From the NCBI GenBank assembly GCA_050013075.1, contig JBEKFZ010000046.1, forward strand, positions 1 to 32,251: a DNA stretch of 32,251 bases, given 5' to 3'. Shown here one piece after another: positions 16,741 to 24,865 of the stretch. Below the pieces are notes generated by a model, which saw only the letters and a list, made by a program, of their open reading frames with translations, was not told the DNA's origin and ran no database searches. A program made the position numbers and the translations under genes. Source of the DNA: JBEKIK01 sp050013075 (GTDB taxonomy: Bacteria; Planctomycetota; Planctomycetia; Pirellulales; Thermoguttaceae). Positions within the stretch are counted from its first letter, which is position 1. Each line of letters begins with the position of its first letter.

Positions 16741-17547
16741 ATGATTAAGAAGGTGATCTTTATCGGTCTGGGGGGAGCGCTTTTGTGTGGATTGTTTATT
16801 GGTCGGGACGCGATCAGCTACATTCGCACTTCGTTTGGGTACTTAAGGCAGTCGGCACAAGAGGCCGTGCCCATCGAGTTCCAAATCGAACGCGCCCGGG
16901 GGCTGATCAAGGACCTGGTTCCCGAGGTTCGCAAAAACATGCACGTCATTGCCAAGGAAGAAGTTGAAGTGCAGCGACTCGAGGAACAAATCGCCGACGC
17001 CGAGGCTCGCTTGACCAAGGAAAAGGATCAGATTCTAAAGCTAAAATCGGATCTGGCCGAGGCCAAGCAGCAATATCATTATGCCAGCCGGACATACACG
17101 CCCACCGAGGTTAAAACCGATCTGGCCAATCGCTTCGAGCGATACAAGACCGCCGATGCCACGCTGGCCAGTTTAAAGGAAATTCACACCGCACGGGAAA
17201 AGAGTTTGCAGGCGGCACGGCAGAAGTTGGAAGGCATGTTGGCGGCAAAACGTCAATTACAGGTGGAAATCGAGAACCTGGAAGCTCGATCGCAGATGAT
17301 CGCCGCGGCCCAGACCACCAGCGACTATCAATTCGACGACAGCCGGTTGGGCCACGTCAAGGAATTGATCGCCAATTTGAAAACCCGCATGGAAGTGGCC
17401 GAAAAGCTGGTCAATGCCGAGGTCAATTTCCACGACGAGATACCGCTGGATCAACCCAATTCCGAGGACATTGTAGACCAGGTGACGGAATACTTCGCAC
17501 CTCCCGCACCCGCAACATCGGTGAAGGTGGCGTCGAGCGTGAAATAA
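16741..17547 (+). CDS. Membrane-anchored coiled-coil protein, PspA-like planctomycete type
   Basis: 268 residues with AAGGAG nine bases before the ATG. Residues 4-21 are a membrane anchor with a Gly-rich core ending in GRD. From about residue 45 to 235 the sequence is almost entirely heptad-like helix rich in Glu, Lys, Ala and Leu (VEVQRLEEQIADAEARLTKEK, ARQKLEGMLAAKRQLQVEIENLEARSQM), resembling PspA/IM30 helices. RARGLIKDLVPEVRKNMHVIAKEE and QTTSDYQFDDSRL are conserved blocks that I recall from many planctomycete homologues. The tail is Pro/Ala-rich. It probably has a structural or envelope-stress role; no direct evidence. It is the first gene of the 16.7-23.5 kb + strand block. Confidence 0.75.
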   Translation: MIKKVIFIGLGGALLCGLFIGRDAISYIRTSFGYLRQSAQEAVPIEFQIERARGLIKDLVPEVRKNMHVIAKEEVEVQRLEEQIADAEARLTKEKDQILKLKSDLAEAKQQYHYASRTYTPTEVKTDLANRFERYKTADATLASLKEIHTAREKSLQAARQKLEGMLAAKRQLQVEIENLEARSQMIAAAQTTSDYQFDDSRLGHVKELIANLKTRMEVAEKLVNAEVNFHDEIPLDQPNSEDIVDQVTEYFAPPAPATSVKVASSVK

Positions 17548-17554
17548 GTATGAA

Positions 17555-17704
17555 GTTGGCGGTGGGCAATGGGCAATGAGGGGTGGGCAATTTATTGCCC
17601 ACTTAGAGCGGTGAGGAGGTGGGCAGTGAACTGCCCACCCCTGAACTGCCAACCGTCCAATTCCCTAACCACTAACCACTAGCCCCTAATCCCTAGTCCT
17701 TATT
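17555..17704. repeat. Heptamer tract with two GTGGGCAG-type palindromes
   Basis: Palindromes lie at 17583-17602 (variant GTGGGCAATTTATTGCCCAC, with compensating changes in both arms) and 17619-17638. They are followed by ACTGCCA, ACCGTCC, AATTCCC, TAACCAC, TAACCAC, TAGCCCC, TAATCCC, TAGTCCT in 7-base phase, ending immediately before the FHA gene start. Confidence 0.9.
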
Positions 17705-17707
17705 AAA

Positions 17708-18355
17708 ATGATTAATTTGGCAGACAGATTTCGGGGAATGTTAACCATGGAAATCGGCGGCACTTTCCAAACCGACAAGTTTATGATGTGGATCGACGCC
17801 GTGGGAGGCTATTGGGTTTGCCTGAACGATGAAATAACCATCGGCCAGCCGGCGGCGGGGAATATCGACGTGCCGATCCTGGGCGACATATCGCCCCGTC
17901 ACGCCCGGATACACCGCGACGGCGAGGGATACCTGATCGAAGCCATCCGCGAAGTTCGCCTGGACGGGAGAGCGGTGCGTCCGGTTGCATCGTTAAGAGA
18001 TGGTTGCCGTATCGAGTTGGGCGAAAGCGTGCGCTTGATTTTCCGCCGTTCCCATGCCTTAAGCGGAACGGCCCGGCTGGATTTTGCCAGCCGGCACCGC
18101 ACCCAGCCTTCGGCCGATGCCGTACTGCTGATGGCCGATTCCTGCATACTCGGACCAAAACGGCATAGTCACGTAATTTGTCGCAATTGGCCCAGGGAGG
18201 TAATTTTGTACCGCCACGACGAGGAACTATATTGTCGCACCGCCGGCAACTTCAAAATCGACGGCGTGTTATGCAAAGACCGCGGACGAATTACACGCGA
18301 TTCCCATATCACTGGAGAAGGATTTTCGCTGAAATTGGAAAGAATAACCGTATAA
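17708..18355 (+). CDS. FHA domain protein, second FHA-like half degenerate
   Basis: 215 residues. Residues about 28-113 fit a forkhead-associated domain: ITIGQPAAGNIDVPI (strand with the IG of the G-R motif), then ISPRHARIHRDGEGYLIEA, with Ser62, Arg64 and His65 in the phosphothreonine-binding loop, and LRDGCRIELG. Residues about 135-215 look like a second copy of the fold (SCILGPKRHSHVICR, VILYRHDEELYC, FKIDGVLC) that lacks the S-R-H motif. FHA domains bind phosphothreonine peptides, and a Ser/Thr kinase gene starts 400 bases downstream on the same strand, so it is a natural partner. No ribosome site is visible before the ATG; residue 11 (ATG at 17738) is an alternative start. Confidence 0.8.
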   Translation: MINLADRFRGMLTMEIGGTFQTDKFMMWIDAVGGYWVCLNDEITIGQPAAGNIDVPILGDISPRHARIHRDGEGYLIEAIREVRLDGRAVRPVASLRDGCRIELGESVRLIFRRSHALSGTARLDFASRHRTQPSADAVLLMADSCILGPKRHSHVICRNWPREVILYRHDEELYCRTAGNFKIDGVLCKDRGRITRDSHITGEGFSLKLERITV

Positions 18356-18356
18356 A

Positions 18357-18437
18357 GTGGAGAGTGGAGAGTGGAGAGTGGAGAGTGGAGAGTGGAGAGT
18401 GGAGAGTGGAGAGTGGAGAGTGGAGAGTGGAGAGTGG
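18357..18437. repeat. Perfect heptamer tandem array (GTGGAGA) x 11.6
   Basis: Eleven complete, identical GTGGAGA units plus GTGG, starting one base after the stop codon of the FHA gene (TAA 18353-18355). It is the most perfect array in the window, hence the most recent or most actively maintained. Confidence 0.97.
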
Positions 18438-18700
18438 TTATTGAATAGTGAACATATTAGGGGTGGGCAGTTCACTGCCCACTAACAGTGAATCATAAAC
18501 CATAAACGATAAAACGTAAAACGTAAACGCCGGAAGAAAAAACCGTTTAGCCGCGAGCCATAGGCGATCGCTAGCGGAAAAAGACATAACTTCTTAATTC
18601 GATTGGAGTTATCGATTGTTCAATTTGCAATTCACAATTTGCAATTTGCAATTTGCAATCAATTTAACTTCGACCTTTAAGTCGCGGTAAGGTACGGATG
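18438..18700. repeat. Further heptamer blocks and palindrome before the kinase gene
   Basis: A GTGGGCAGTTCACTGCCCAC palindrome lies at 18463-18482. ATAAACC, ATAAACG, ATAAAAC, GTAAAAC, GTAAACG follow at about 18493-18528. CAATTTG, CAATTCA, CAATTTG x3, CAATCAA lie at about 18618-18660. All are in 7-base phase within each block. Confidence 0.88.
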
Positions 18701-18704
18701 GGGA

Positions 18705-18713
18705 TGATATAAT
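18705..18713 (+). promoter_or_regulatory. Extended -10 promoter candidate for the kinase gene
   Basis: TGATATAAT is a full extended -10 element (TG-n-TATAAT). No good -35 lies 16-18 bases upstream, as is usual for extended -10 promoters. A transcript would start near 18720, which favours the ATG at 18758 over a TTG at 18725. Confidence 0.45.
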
Positions 18714-18757
18714 AATGGTTCGGGTTGAACCGGTTGCCGGATCGGCCTGGGAGCGAG

Positions 18758-20803
18758 ATGGCCATGAAAGAAATGGTTACTGCCGTGGAACCGAACGGAC
18801 ATAAAACGCCGAAACCCGCCGTTGTCCCGCCTCCGGGCGCAACGTCCGGTCCGGTATCCTATCAGGCGGCCAAATTCATTTATCCAGGCGGATCGCGCCC
18901 CTTGGACGGGTACACCATCAAGCGCGGCGTGGGCCAGGGCGGATTCGGCGAAATCTACTACGCCTTAAGCGATGCCGGCAAGGAAGTCGCACTGAAACTC
19001 ATCCGCCGAAATCTCGACGTGGAACTCCGCGGCATCCGCCAGTGCCTGAACATAAAGCATCCCAACCTCATCGACCTTTACGACATCCGCCAGGACGCCC
19101 AAGGCGACACCTGGGTAGTAATGGAATACGTCAGCGGCCTGTGCCTGCAAGACGCCTTGGACAATAATCCCCACGGCCTGCCGGTCGATGAAGTGCTGGC
19201 CTGGATCCACGGCATCGGCGCGGCCGTGGCCTACCTGCACGACCACGGCATAGTGCATCGCGATTTAAAGCCCGGCAACGTTTTTTCCAATGAGGGCGTG
19301 GTAAAGGTGGGCGATTACGGCCTGTCGAAATTCATCTCCTGCTCCCGCCGTAGCGGACACACCGAAAGCATCGGCACGGTCCATTACATGGCGCCCGAAG
19401 TGGCCAACGGCCGCTATGGCAAGGAGATCGACGTCTATGCCTTGGGTGTCATACTATACGAGATGCTCACCGGCCGGGTGCCCTTTGAAGGCGAGAGCGT
19501 GGGCGAGGTGTTGATGAAACACCTTACGGCCAAGCCCGACGTGTCCATGCTCTCCGATCCATTCCGCGACGTGGTCGCCAAGGCATTGGAAAAAGACCCC
19601 GATCGCCGTTATCGTTCGGCGGCGGAAATGCTCGCCGCATTGCCGCAACCCAAGCAAGCCTTTCCAGGCGACGGCCGGTTGCCGCCGGGCCGGCCTTACG
19701 CTGGCGACGTTCCCCCGGAAAACGGCTCCAAAAAGCATCTGGCCGAAACCATCGTCTTGGCTCAAGCGGCCGACGACGAACCGGTGCTCCGCACCATTAA
19801 ACAAGGGTGGGCGCACATCCGCAAAACTTGGAAGGAAGCCGACTTGCCTCCACTGGTAAGAATCGGCCTGATCATAGGGGTGTTTTTCGTTCTTGCGGCC
19901 AGTGGCATGGAGGTTATTCCCATCGCCATTATTTTATTTTTCATATATTGCTTCTATCGATTGATTAGAGCGCTCGTACTGGGAAGGCAGGCAGCGCGAC
20001 CGGCGGGCGTGCGATATCCCGTTTCGCAGCCTTCGCACCAGGCGCCGCCGCCGGAAGGCCGGCCCGGCGCATCGCCCGCAGCCGCCGTTCAGGATCAACG
20101 AAAACAGGAATTAAAGGCCGCCAGAAAACGTTTTGAAAAAGCCATACCGGCCTTGGTGCTGGGCACGCCCCGGGAACGAACCGCCGAACTCCTCGGCTCA
20201 TTGCTTTTAAGCACTTTGGTTGCCGCGGCCATGACCGTGGTGATGATTTTGTTGAGCAGTCACTTCAACAATACCGCTGCCAAACCCGAGCAGTGCGCTT
20301 GGCTGTTTTTGACAACCATTGCAGGCGCGTGGATGGTGTTGATTCCATCCAAGCTTTGGGAGGGCACACGCGGCGATGCGGCGCTAAGGCGGTTTGTAAT
20401 GATGGTGCTGGGATTGGGCCTGGGCGAGTTGGCCTACTTCATAGCCATGTTGTTCATGGTCGCTTTGCCGCCATCGCCGCATTTCCCGCTGGGCAGCCCA
20501 TCATATTATGCACATCTACCACAGAATTTTTACAGGTTTGACGGCCAGCCCATGCTGATGGCTTATTTAGCGGTCTTCGGCGCGTTGTTCTTAATCATCC
20601 GATGGTGGAGACAGGCCGATCCTCTGCGTTCAAAGCGCCTGCGCATTTGGTCGGTTTTGGTTACAGTGTTGGCGACCATGATCATTGCTTACTATTTACA
20701 TTTCCCCCAACCCTGGCTGCCCATGGTCGCCGGCGCAATTTCGGTAACCGTACAACTATCCAGCCCCTGGACCTATCCCGGGAAACAAGGCCGGAAAACA
20801 TAA
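18758..20803 (+). CDS. Membrane Ser/Thr protein kinase (Hanks type)
   Basis: 681 residues from the ATG at 18758, with GGGAG four bases upstream; the next ATG (18764) has ten-base spacing and is equally possible. The kinase domain covers about residues 50-300: glycine loop GVGQGGFGEIYYA, VALK with Lys80, catalytic HRDLKPGN (Asp169), DYG instead of DFG (Asp186), YMAPE, then DVYALGVILYEMLTG. The key catalytic residues are all present, so it should be active. A Pro-rich linker and seven or so membrane segments follow (about 375-680). Most bacterial kinases of this class have one membrane segment and an external sensor, whereas this one has a large polytopic C-terminus. It is probably paired with the FHA protein encoded upstream. 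Confidence 0.92.
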   Translation: MAMKEMVTAVEPNGHKTPKPAVVPPPGATSGPVSYQAAKFIYPGGSRPLDGYTIKRGVGQGGFGEIYYALSDAGKEVALKLIRRNLDVELRGIRQCLNIKHPNLIDLYDIRQDAQGDTWVVMEYVSGLCLQDALDNNPHGLPVDEVLAWIHGIGAAVAYLHDHGIVHRDLKPGNVFSNEGVVKVGDYGLSKFISCSRRSGHTESIGTVHYMAPEVANGRYGKEIDVYALGVILYEMLTGRVPFEGESVGEVLMKHLTAKPDVSMLSDPFRDVVAKALEKDPDRRYRSAAEMLAALPQPKQAFPGDGRLPPGRPYAGDVPPENGSKKHLAETIVLAQAADDEPVLRTIKQGWAHIRKTWKEADLPPLVRIGLIIGVFFVLAASGMEVIPIAIILFFIYCFYRLIRALVLGRQAARPAGVRYPVSQPSHQAPPPEGRPGASPAAAVQDQRKQELKAARKRFEKAIPALVLGTPRERTAELLGSLLLSTLVAAAMTVVMILLSSHFNNTAAKPEQCAWLFLTTIAGAWMVLIPSKLWEGTRGDAALRRFVMMVLGLGLGELAYFIAMLFMVALPPSPHFPLGSPSYYAHLPQNFYRFDGQPMLMAYLAVFGALFLIIRWWRQADPLRSKRLRIWSVLVTVLATMIIAYYLHFPQPWLPMVAGAISVTVQLSSPWTYPGKQGRKT

Positions 20804-20841
20804 CAATAATTGGATCTCAGGTAAATAATTTCATGTAAAAG

Positions 20842-20896
20842 TCAGAGCCGGGGCGTGTCGCCCCGGTAATTCCGGGCCGACACGGCCCGGCTCTGA
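20842..20896. repeat. Long imperfect hairpin after the kinase gene
   Basis: Bases 20842-20864 pair with 20874-20896 over 23 positions, with about two mismatches, around a 9-base loop; very GC-rich stem. It begins 38 bases after the kinase stop. It could be a terminator or processing site, but no T tract follows. Confidence 0.75.
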
Positions 20897-20923
20897 TGAG
20901 AAAACGCGATATTCATTGAAACT

Positions 20924-20989
20924 CGTTCCCACGCTCCGGCGTGGGAACGGAGAATTACCCATAAAACCCGCCGTGTATTCCCGGCGGGC
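20924..20989. repeat. Two more hairpins before the membrane protein gene
   Basis: CGTTCCCACGC (20924-20934) pairs perfectly with GCGTGGGAACG (20939-20949), the same hairpin as at 6091-6115. CCCGCCG (20967-20973) pairs with CGGCGGG (20982-20988). With the 20842 hairpin, three stems lie in 150 bases. Confidence 0.7.
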
Positions 20990-21000
20990 TAAATAACGGC

Positions 21001-21015
21001 CTCCGAAAAACGGAG
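21001..21015 (+). promoter_or_regulatory. Small hairpin covering the ribosome-binding site of the 21023 gene
   Basis: CTCCG (21001-21005) can pair with CGGAG (21011-21015) around AAAAA. GGAG in the second arm is the ribosome site, seven bases before the ATG at 21023. The stem is only five pairs, so an effect on translation is only a possibility. Confidence 0.3.
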
Positions 21016-21022
21016 TTATGAT

Positions 21023-22774
21023 ATGACAGTCTTCGCCGGTCAAATGCCAATAATTTTAATTTTGCTGACAACCTTAGCTGCCGTGTTCTTGTTGTCATTC
21101 CCCGAGACACGCAAGGTCGGCGCCATACTGTTAGGCTCGCTCCTGGTGTTGGGAGTCTTGGGCGTGTTTGCATGGCGCGTTTCCAGCGTGTCAAACCCCA
21201 GTCGGATAGTTCAATTCGATTATTCCCAACCCGCCGTAAAAATGTCACATACCAACGATGGAAACAGTACGATCAGCGTCTCTGCTCCCAACGCCCAAAT
21301 AGAAAACCAAACAGTCGGCCAGTCCGCAAGCGAATGGCCCGAAAACCCGCAAATATCCTCCACATTTCCCGGCGTGCAGCAATCTGTTCCAGGTCCAACC
21401 TTGTTTGTCTTTCTACCCATACTCGGATTGTTGTTACTGGGAGGATTGGCATTTTCCATTACCATGTTGTCGATTCCGAAAACCCGGACCCTCGGCATCG
21501 TCATTCTCGCGGCCGGTTCGATCTTGTTGGTGCTTATCGGCGTGGGACTTTTATTTACAATTTATACTGATTTCAGAGGCATTCCGGGCATCGTGCAGTT
21601 GACTCCAGAACGTGTCCGGCCCCGGGTTCCGACAGCCCCGGTTCCAATCGCATCGCCGCAAACTCTCACAATGCAGTCCTCGCAAGGCGAGCAGCAAACC
21701 AATCAGAGGCCCAATTCCAAGGAATTGATCAATGTTTACGAATTGCTTCTCAACAACTATAAGACGCTCACGCGGCCTTTAAAACTGGAAATAAAGGATG
21801 ATCTTAAAGAGAAAGTTGGCACTCTACGGATAAACGTCCAGGATATCGGACAAGTTACCATTTCCGGATCGTCGTTTTTGATCAATTCAATAGGCCAGGC
21901 ATTGGCAAAGGCAATGACTGAAAGGATGAAGGAAGGTAATCCCCAAATAGACATCACCCCGGCGAATTCCACAAAGGTCGCTTCCGACGCGTCCTTCCCA
22001 GCCAATACCGTAGCGGAGCAACCGGCGTCCGCCAGCGCCTCCTTGAAAAATGGAACTTCGGCGGTGGAATTGCCCTCCAAGGATCCTTCGGTCAAAACCG
22101 CGAAGGCTCCAATAACCGGCGCCGTGGAATCCGCCGCTTCGGATAAAGCCATTTCCGCCAAAACCGCGAATGCGTCCTCGGCGCCAAAGCGGCCCGACTG
22201 GGTCGGCAAACCTCCGTTCTTATACCGCCTTAATAACGCCAACTATATTCCCGATTATTATCAAGCGGTAAACAGTAAGCCCAGAGAAGGCGATTGCTAT
22301 GTGATGAACATATCCACGGATCCATACACCACTCGGCAGGAATGTGAAGCCGTAATTCCATCCGTTTTGCGAACTGCTCTGTATCAATATGTGGAAGCGG
22401 ATCTTGGACGACAGGCAGCGGATCGGGTGAATCTGACGCTCGAAGAACTACGGCAAATGGTGGTGACGGAATATGAAGAAACCCGGCCATACGGAGTGGG
22501 CATGATGACCCAAATCCACCTCCTCCTGAACTTCGATAAGAAGGCCAAATATCTTGTCGATGAAGCCCTGCGTCTGGACATCTTTACCCGGCGCGCGGCA
22601 GTTGCGGGCGCGGGATTCGTCGCCCTCTGGCTGCTCTTGGCCGTATTTTGGGGCTATCTGAAATTGGACCTGACCACCAAAGGAGCCTATCGCAAACGCT
22701 TGCGGGCGGCCGCCGGATTCGCCATACTAATAATAGTTACAATGGGATTACTGGTGTTGAGATCTTTGGCCTGA
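21023..22774 (+). CDS. Polytopic membrane protein with internal duplication, function unknown
   Basis: 583 residues; GGAG lies seven bases before the ATG. Residues 8-50 and 128-180 are two copies of one module: two hydrophobic helices joined by S-F/I-P-x-T-R-x-x-G (SFPETRKVG at 25-33, SIPKTRTLG at 150-158). Residues about 190-400 form a polar, Ser/Ala/Pro-rich region containing a short folded part (LLNNYKTLTRPLKLEIKDDLKEKVGTLRIN). Residues about 400-525 look like a folded domain, and two more helices close the protein (about 529-547 and 562-581). I do not recognise the family. It is followed at 22873 by an ECF sigma factor gene on the same strand, so a regulatory link such as anti-sigma or sensor is conceivable, but no zinc-finger anti-sigma motif is present. 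Confidence 0.65.
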   Translation: MTVFAGQMPIILILLTTLAAVFLLSFPETRKVGAILLGSLLVLGVLGVFAWRVSSVSNPSRIVQFDYSQPAVKMSHTNDGNSTISVSAPNAQIENQTVGQSASEWPENPQISSTFPGVQQSVPGPTLFVFLPILGLLLLGGLAFSITMLSIPKTRTLGIVILAAGSILLVLIGVGLLFTIYTDFRGIPGIVQLTPERVRPRVPTAPVPIASPQTLTMQSSQGEQQTNQRPNSKELINVYELLLNNYKTLTRPLKLEIKDDLKEKVGTLRINVQDIGQVTISGSSFLINSIGQALAKAMTERMKEGNPQIDITPANSTKVASDASFPANTVAEQPASASASLKNGTSAVELPSKDPSVKTAKAPITGAVESAASDKAISAKTANASSAPKRPDWVGKPPFLYRLNNANYIPDYYQAVNSKPREGDCYVMNISTDPYTTRQECEAVIPSVLRTALYQYVEADLGRQAADRVNLTLEELRQMVVTEYEETRPYGVGMMTQIHLLLNFDKKAKYLVDEALRLDIFTRRAAVAGAGFVALWLLLAVFWGYLKLDLTTKGAYRKRLRAAAGFAILIIVTMGLLVLRSLA

Positions 22775-22779
22775 TGGGT

Positions 22780-22862
22780 TTACAGTTATCAGTTTACAAT
22801 TTTCAGTTTATAAAATACATTACTGTGAACGGTAAACTGTAAACTGATTACTGTAAACCGAG
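22780..22862. repeat. Heptamer tract between the membrane protein and sigma factor genes
   Basis: CAGTTAT, CAGTTTA, CAATTTT, CAGTTTA, then GTGAACG, GTAAACT, GTAAACT, GATTACT, GTAAACC in continuous 7-base phase. It fills nearly the whole gap and ends about ten bases before the GTG start at 22873. The second half is close to the reverse complement of the first (CAGTTTA/TAAACTG), so the transcript could fold back on itself. Confidence 0.88.
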
Positions 22863-22872
22863 AACTTCCGCC

Positions 22873-23514
22873 GTGAGTGCTTCCAGAGAGTCCGATAATC
22901 TGTTGATCGATCATATCCGTTTGGGCGACAGCGACGCCTGGAACGAGTTGATTGCCCGTTACGAAGGCCGGCTCTTGGCCTTTGTCGAGAGCCGCACGAA
23001 ACATCGCGGCGTGGCCGAAGACCTGGTGCAGGAGACATTTATCGGTTTTTTAACCAGCCTGCCGAATTACGACCAGCGGCGCTCGCTGGAAGGATATCTT
23101 TTTTCCATTGCCGCCCACAAGTTGACCGATTATCTGCGCCGCGAGGGCCGCCGGCCCGCCTTGCCCCTGGTGCCCGACGCCTCCAACAGCAGCGATTGGG
23201 AACCACAAGGCCCGGGGCGCGGGGCTAGCAGTATCGCCCGCAGCCGCGAACGACGCCACCTGGAAGAAGACGCCTTGGTTGCCGCCCTGGGCGATCAGAT
23301 CGAGCATTGGCGCAGTCAGGGCCAATGGGACAGGCTCAAATGTGCCGAGTTGCTCTTTGTCCGCGGCTGGTCCAATAAACAAGTCGCCGACCGGCTGGGC
23401 ATTTCCGAGCAAACCGTGGCCAACTACAAGTTCGAGTGCGTGGCCAAAATACGCAACGCCATTCGCAAACAGGGCCTGCCGGAAGAAGTATTTCCGGAAT
23501 TGTACGGGGAATAA
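22873..23514 (+). CDS. ECF-type RNA polymerase sigma factor
   Basis: 213 residues from a GTG start with no clear ribosome site. Sigma region 2 is at about residues 20-90 (WNELIARYEGRLLAFVESR, AEDLVQETFIGFL, EGYLFSIAAHKLTDYLRREGR). A linker of some 50 residues, rich in Arg and Gly (GPGRGASSIARSRERRHLEED), is longer than in classical ECF factors. Region 4 is at about 150-200, with the helix-turn-helix NKQVADRLGISEQTVANYKFECVAKI. It should direct RNA polymerase to a small regulon. The long linker is seen in some planctomycete ECF groups that lack a linked anti-sigma factor and are thought to be controlled by Ser/Thr kinases; a kinase gene is nearby. Which regulon is unknown. Confidence 0.88.
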   Translation: MSASRESDNLLIDHIRLGDSDAWNELIARYEGRLLAFVESRTKHRGVAEDLVQETFIGFLTSLPNYDQRRSLEGYLFSIAAHKLTDYLRREGRRPALPLVPDASNSSDWEPQGPGRGASSIARSRERRHLEEDALVAALGDQIEHWRSQGQWDRLKCAELLFVRGWSNKQVADRLGISEQTVANYKFECVAKIRNAIRKQGLPEEVFPELYGE

Positions 23515-23576
23515 AGGGAGCCAGCCTAATTTTTTCACAACCACCTTTCACTTGCCCCTCAACCCGCAATAAAATT

Positions 23577-23613
23577 GGGCGCCACGGGCGGAATCCTTCC
23601 GCCAGTGGCGCCC
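23577..23613. terminator. Bidirectional terminator between convergent genes
   Basis: A long stem pairs GGGCGCCAC (23577-23585) with GTGGCGCCC (23605-23613) and GGCGGAA (23587-23593) with TTCCGCC (23597-23603), with one G-A mismatch between the two. CCCTTTCG follows on the + strand and AATTTTATT on the minus strand. A second stem, GCGAGCCGC (23636-23644) with GCGGCTCGC (23658-23666), lies nearer the minus-strand gene. Confidence 0.75.
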
Positions 23614-23683
23614 TTTCGTCGCGCAACGAACTAATGCGAGCCGCGATGGGGTAGGAAGCGGCTCGCAAAACATAATGTGTCGG

Positions 23684-24865
23684 TTATTTTACCTCATCGA
23701 GTTTAACGGGTCTGCGCTCGCGGGCCGATTTTAGTGCCGCTTCCAGCACTCGTTGGGTTTGGTAGGCGTCATCGAAATCGGGGAGCGGCACGGTGGGCGC
23801 ATCGCCGGCCAAGACTTTCAAAATGTCATAAGCCTGGTTGGTGAACCCGTGCTCGTAACCGATAATATGCGCGTCGGGCCACCAATTCGCCACGTAAGGA
23901 TGATCGCCGCCGTGGGTGCACATGATCGTTGTCCAGCCTTGGACCGCCCGGGGCAATGCGGCATCGTAATACTGCAATTCGTTCATTCGCTCGAAGTCGA
24001 ACTTTAGCGACCCTTTTGTGCCGTTCAGTTCGAAGGCGTTGCGGTTCTGGTTGCCCGTGGCCTGGCGCGCGGCCTCGAAACTTGCCACCGCGCCGCCGGA
24101 AAATCGGGCCAGGAAAAGCACTGTATCATCCACGGTCACCTTGCCTTTGCCTTCGGCGCTGGACCGCCCCTGGGCGATTCCGCCCGCGGACAGGCCGGCG
24201 GGCAAGGTTCGCTCTTTGATAAATGTCTCGGCGATCGCCCCGGCAATTTCGGTAATTTCCTCTCCGGTAACGAATCGGGTCATGTCGATAATGTGGGCGT
24301 TTAAATCGCCATGTGCCCCGGACCCCGCCTGATTTTTATCGAACCTCCATAACAAAGGCACTGCCTCTGAAGCCCAATCCTGCAAATAGACTGCCCGGAC
24401 ATGCCGGATTTCGCCCAGTTTGCCCTGTTTAACCAACTGATGGGCCAATGCCACAGCCGGACACCGGCGATAGTTAAACCACACGAATGTTTTCACATTG
24501 GCGGTTTTAGCGGCCTGGACCATTTCGCGGGCGTCCTCGAGCGTGCCGGCAATGGGTTTTTCGCAGCACACCGGCTTGCCGGCGGCAATGGCCGCCTTAG
24601 CTATCGGTGCATGCATGTAGTTTGGCGTTACGATGTCGACCAGTCCGATCTCGGGCGATTTTACGAGTTGCTCCCAGTTGGTCGAGGCATGTTTCCAACC
24701 CCAATTTGCGGCAAACGACTGGGGATTTTCCTCGGCCTGACCAAAAACCGTATGCATTACCGGGCTTAAAGGCGGCTGGAAAAACTTGGCCACTTGCCCC
24801 CAGGCGTTCGAATGCGAACGCCCCATGAAACCCTGGCCGATCAGTGCCACATTGATGGTCGCCAT
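23684..24865 (-). CDS. Gfo/Idh/MocA family NAD(P)-dependent oxidoreductase
   Basis: 393 residues from the ATG at 24865, which sits six bases after GAGGA; the ATG two codons earlier directly touches that ribosome site and is less likely. The N-terminal Rossmann fold has VALIGQGFMGRSH (GxGxxG at 10-15), DIVTPNYMH and GKPVCCEKPIAG (Glu102, Lys103, Pro104), the nucleotide and catalytic lysine signature of the family. The C-terminal half is the alpha/beta substrate domain, with GAHGDLNAHIIDM, where the catalytic Asp and His are expected. Members oxidise or reduce sugars, inositols and related polyols. The substrate is unknown. Its 3' end faces the sigma factor gene across the terminator. Confidence 0.93.
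   Translation of the reverse strand: MATINVALIGQGFMGRSHSNAWGQVAKFFQPPLSPVMHTVFGQAEENPQSFAANWGWKHASTNWEQLVKSPEIGLVDIVTPNYMHAPIAKAAIAAGKPVCCEKPIAGTLEDAREMVQAAKTANVKTFVWFNYRRCPAVALAHQLVKQGKLGEIRHVRAVYLQDWASEAVPLLWRFDKNQAGSGAHGDLNAHIIDMTRFVTGEEITEIAGAIAETFIKERTLPAGLSAGGIAQGRSSAEGKGKVTVDDTVLFLARFSGGAVASFEAARQATGNQNRNAFELNGTKGSLKFDFERMNELQYYDAALPRAVQGWTTIMCTHGGDHPYVANWWPDAHIIGYEHGFTNQAYDILKVLAGDAPTVPLPDFDDAYQTQRVLEAALKSARERRPVKLDEVK

Noticed and set aside
18725..18757. TTG start for the kinase
   Set aside because: It lies only about five bases after the predicted transcript start, and the ATG at 18758 has a ribosome site.
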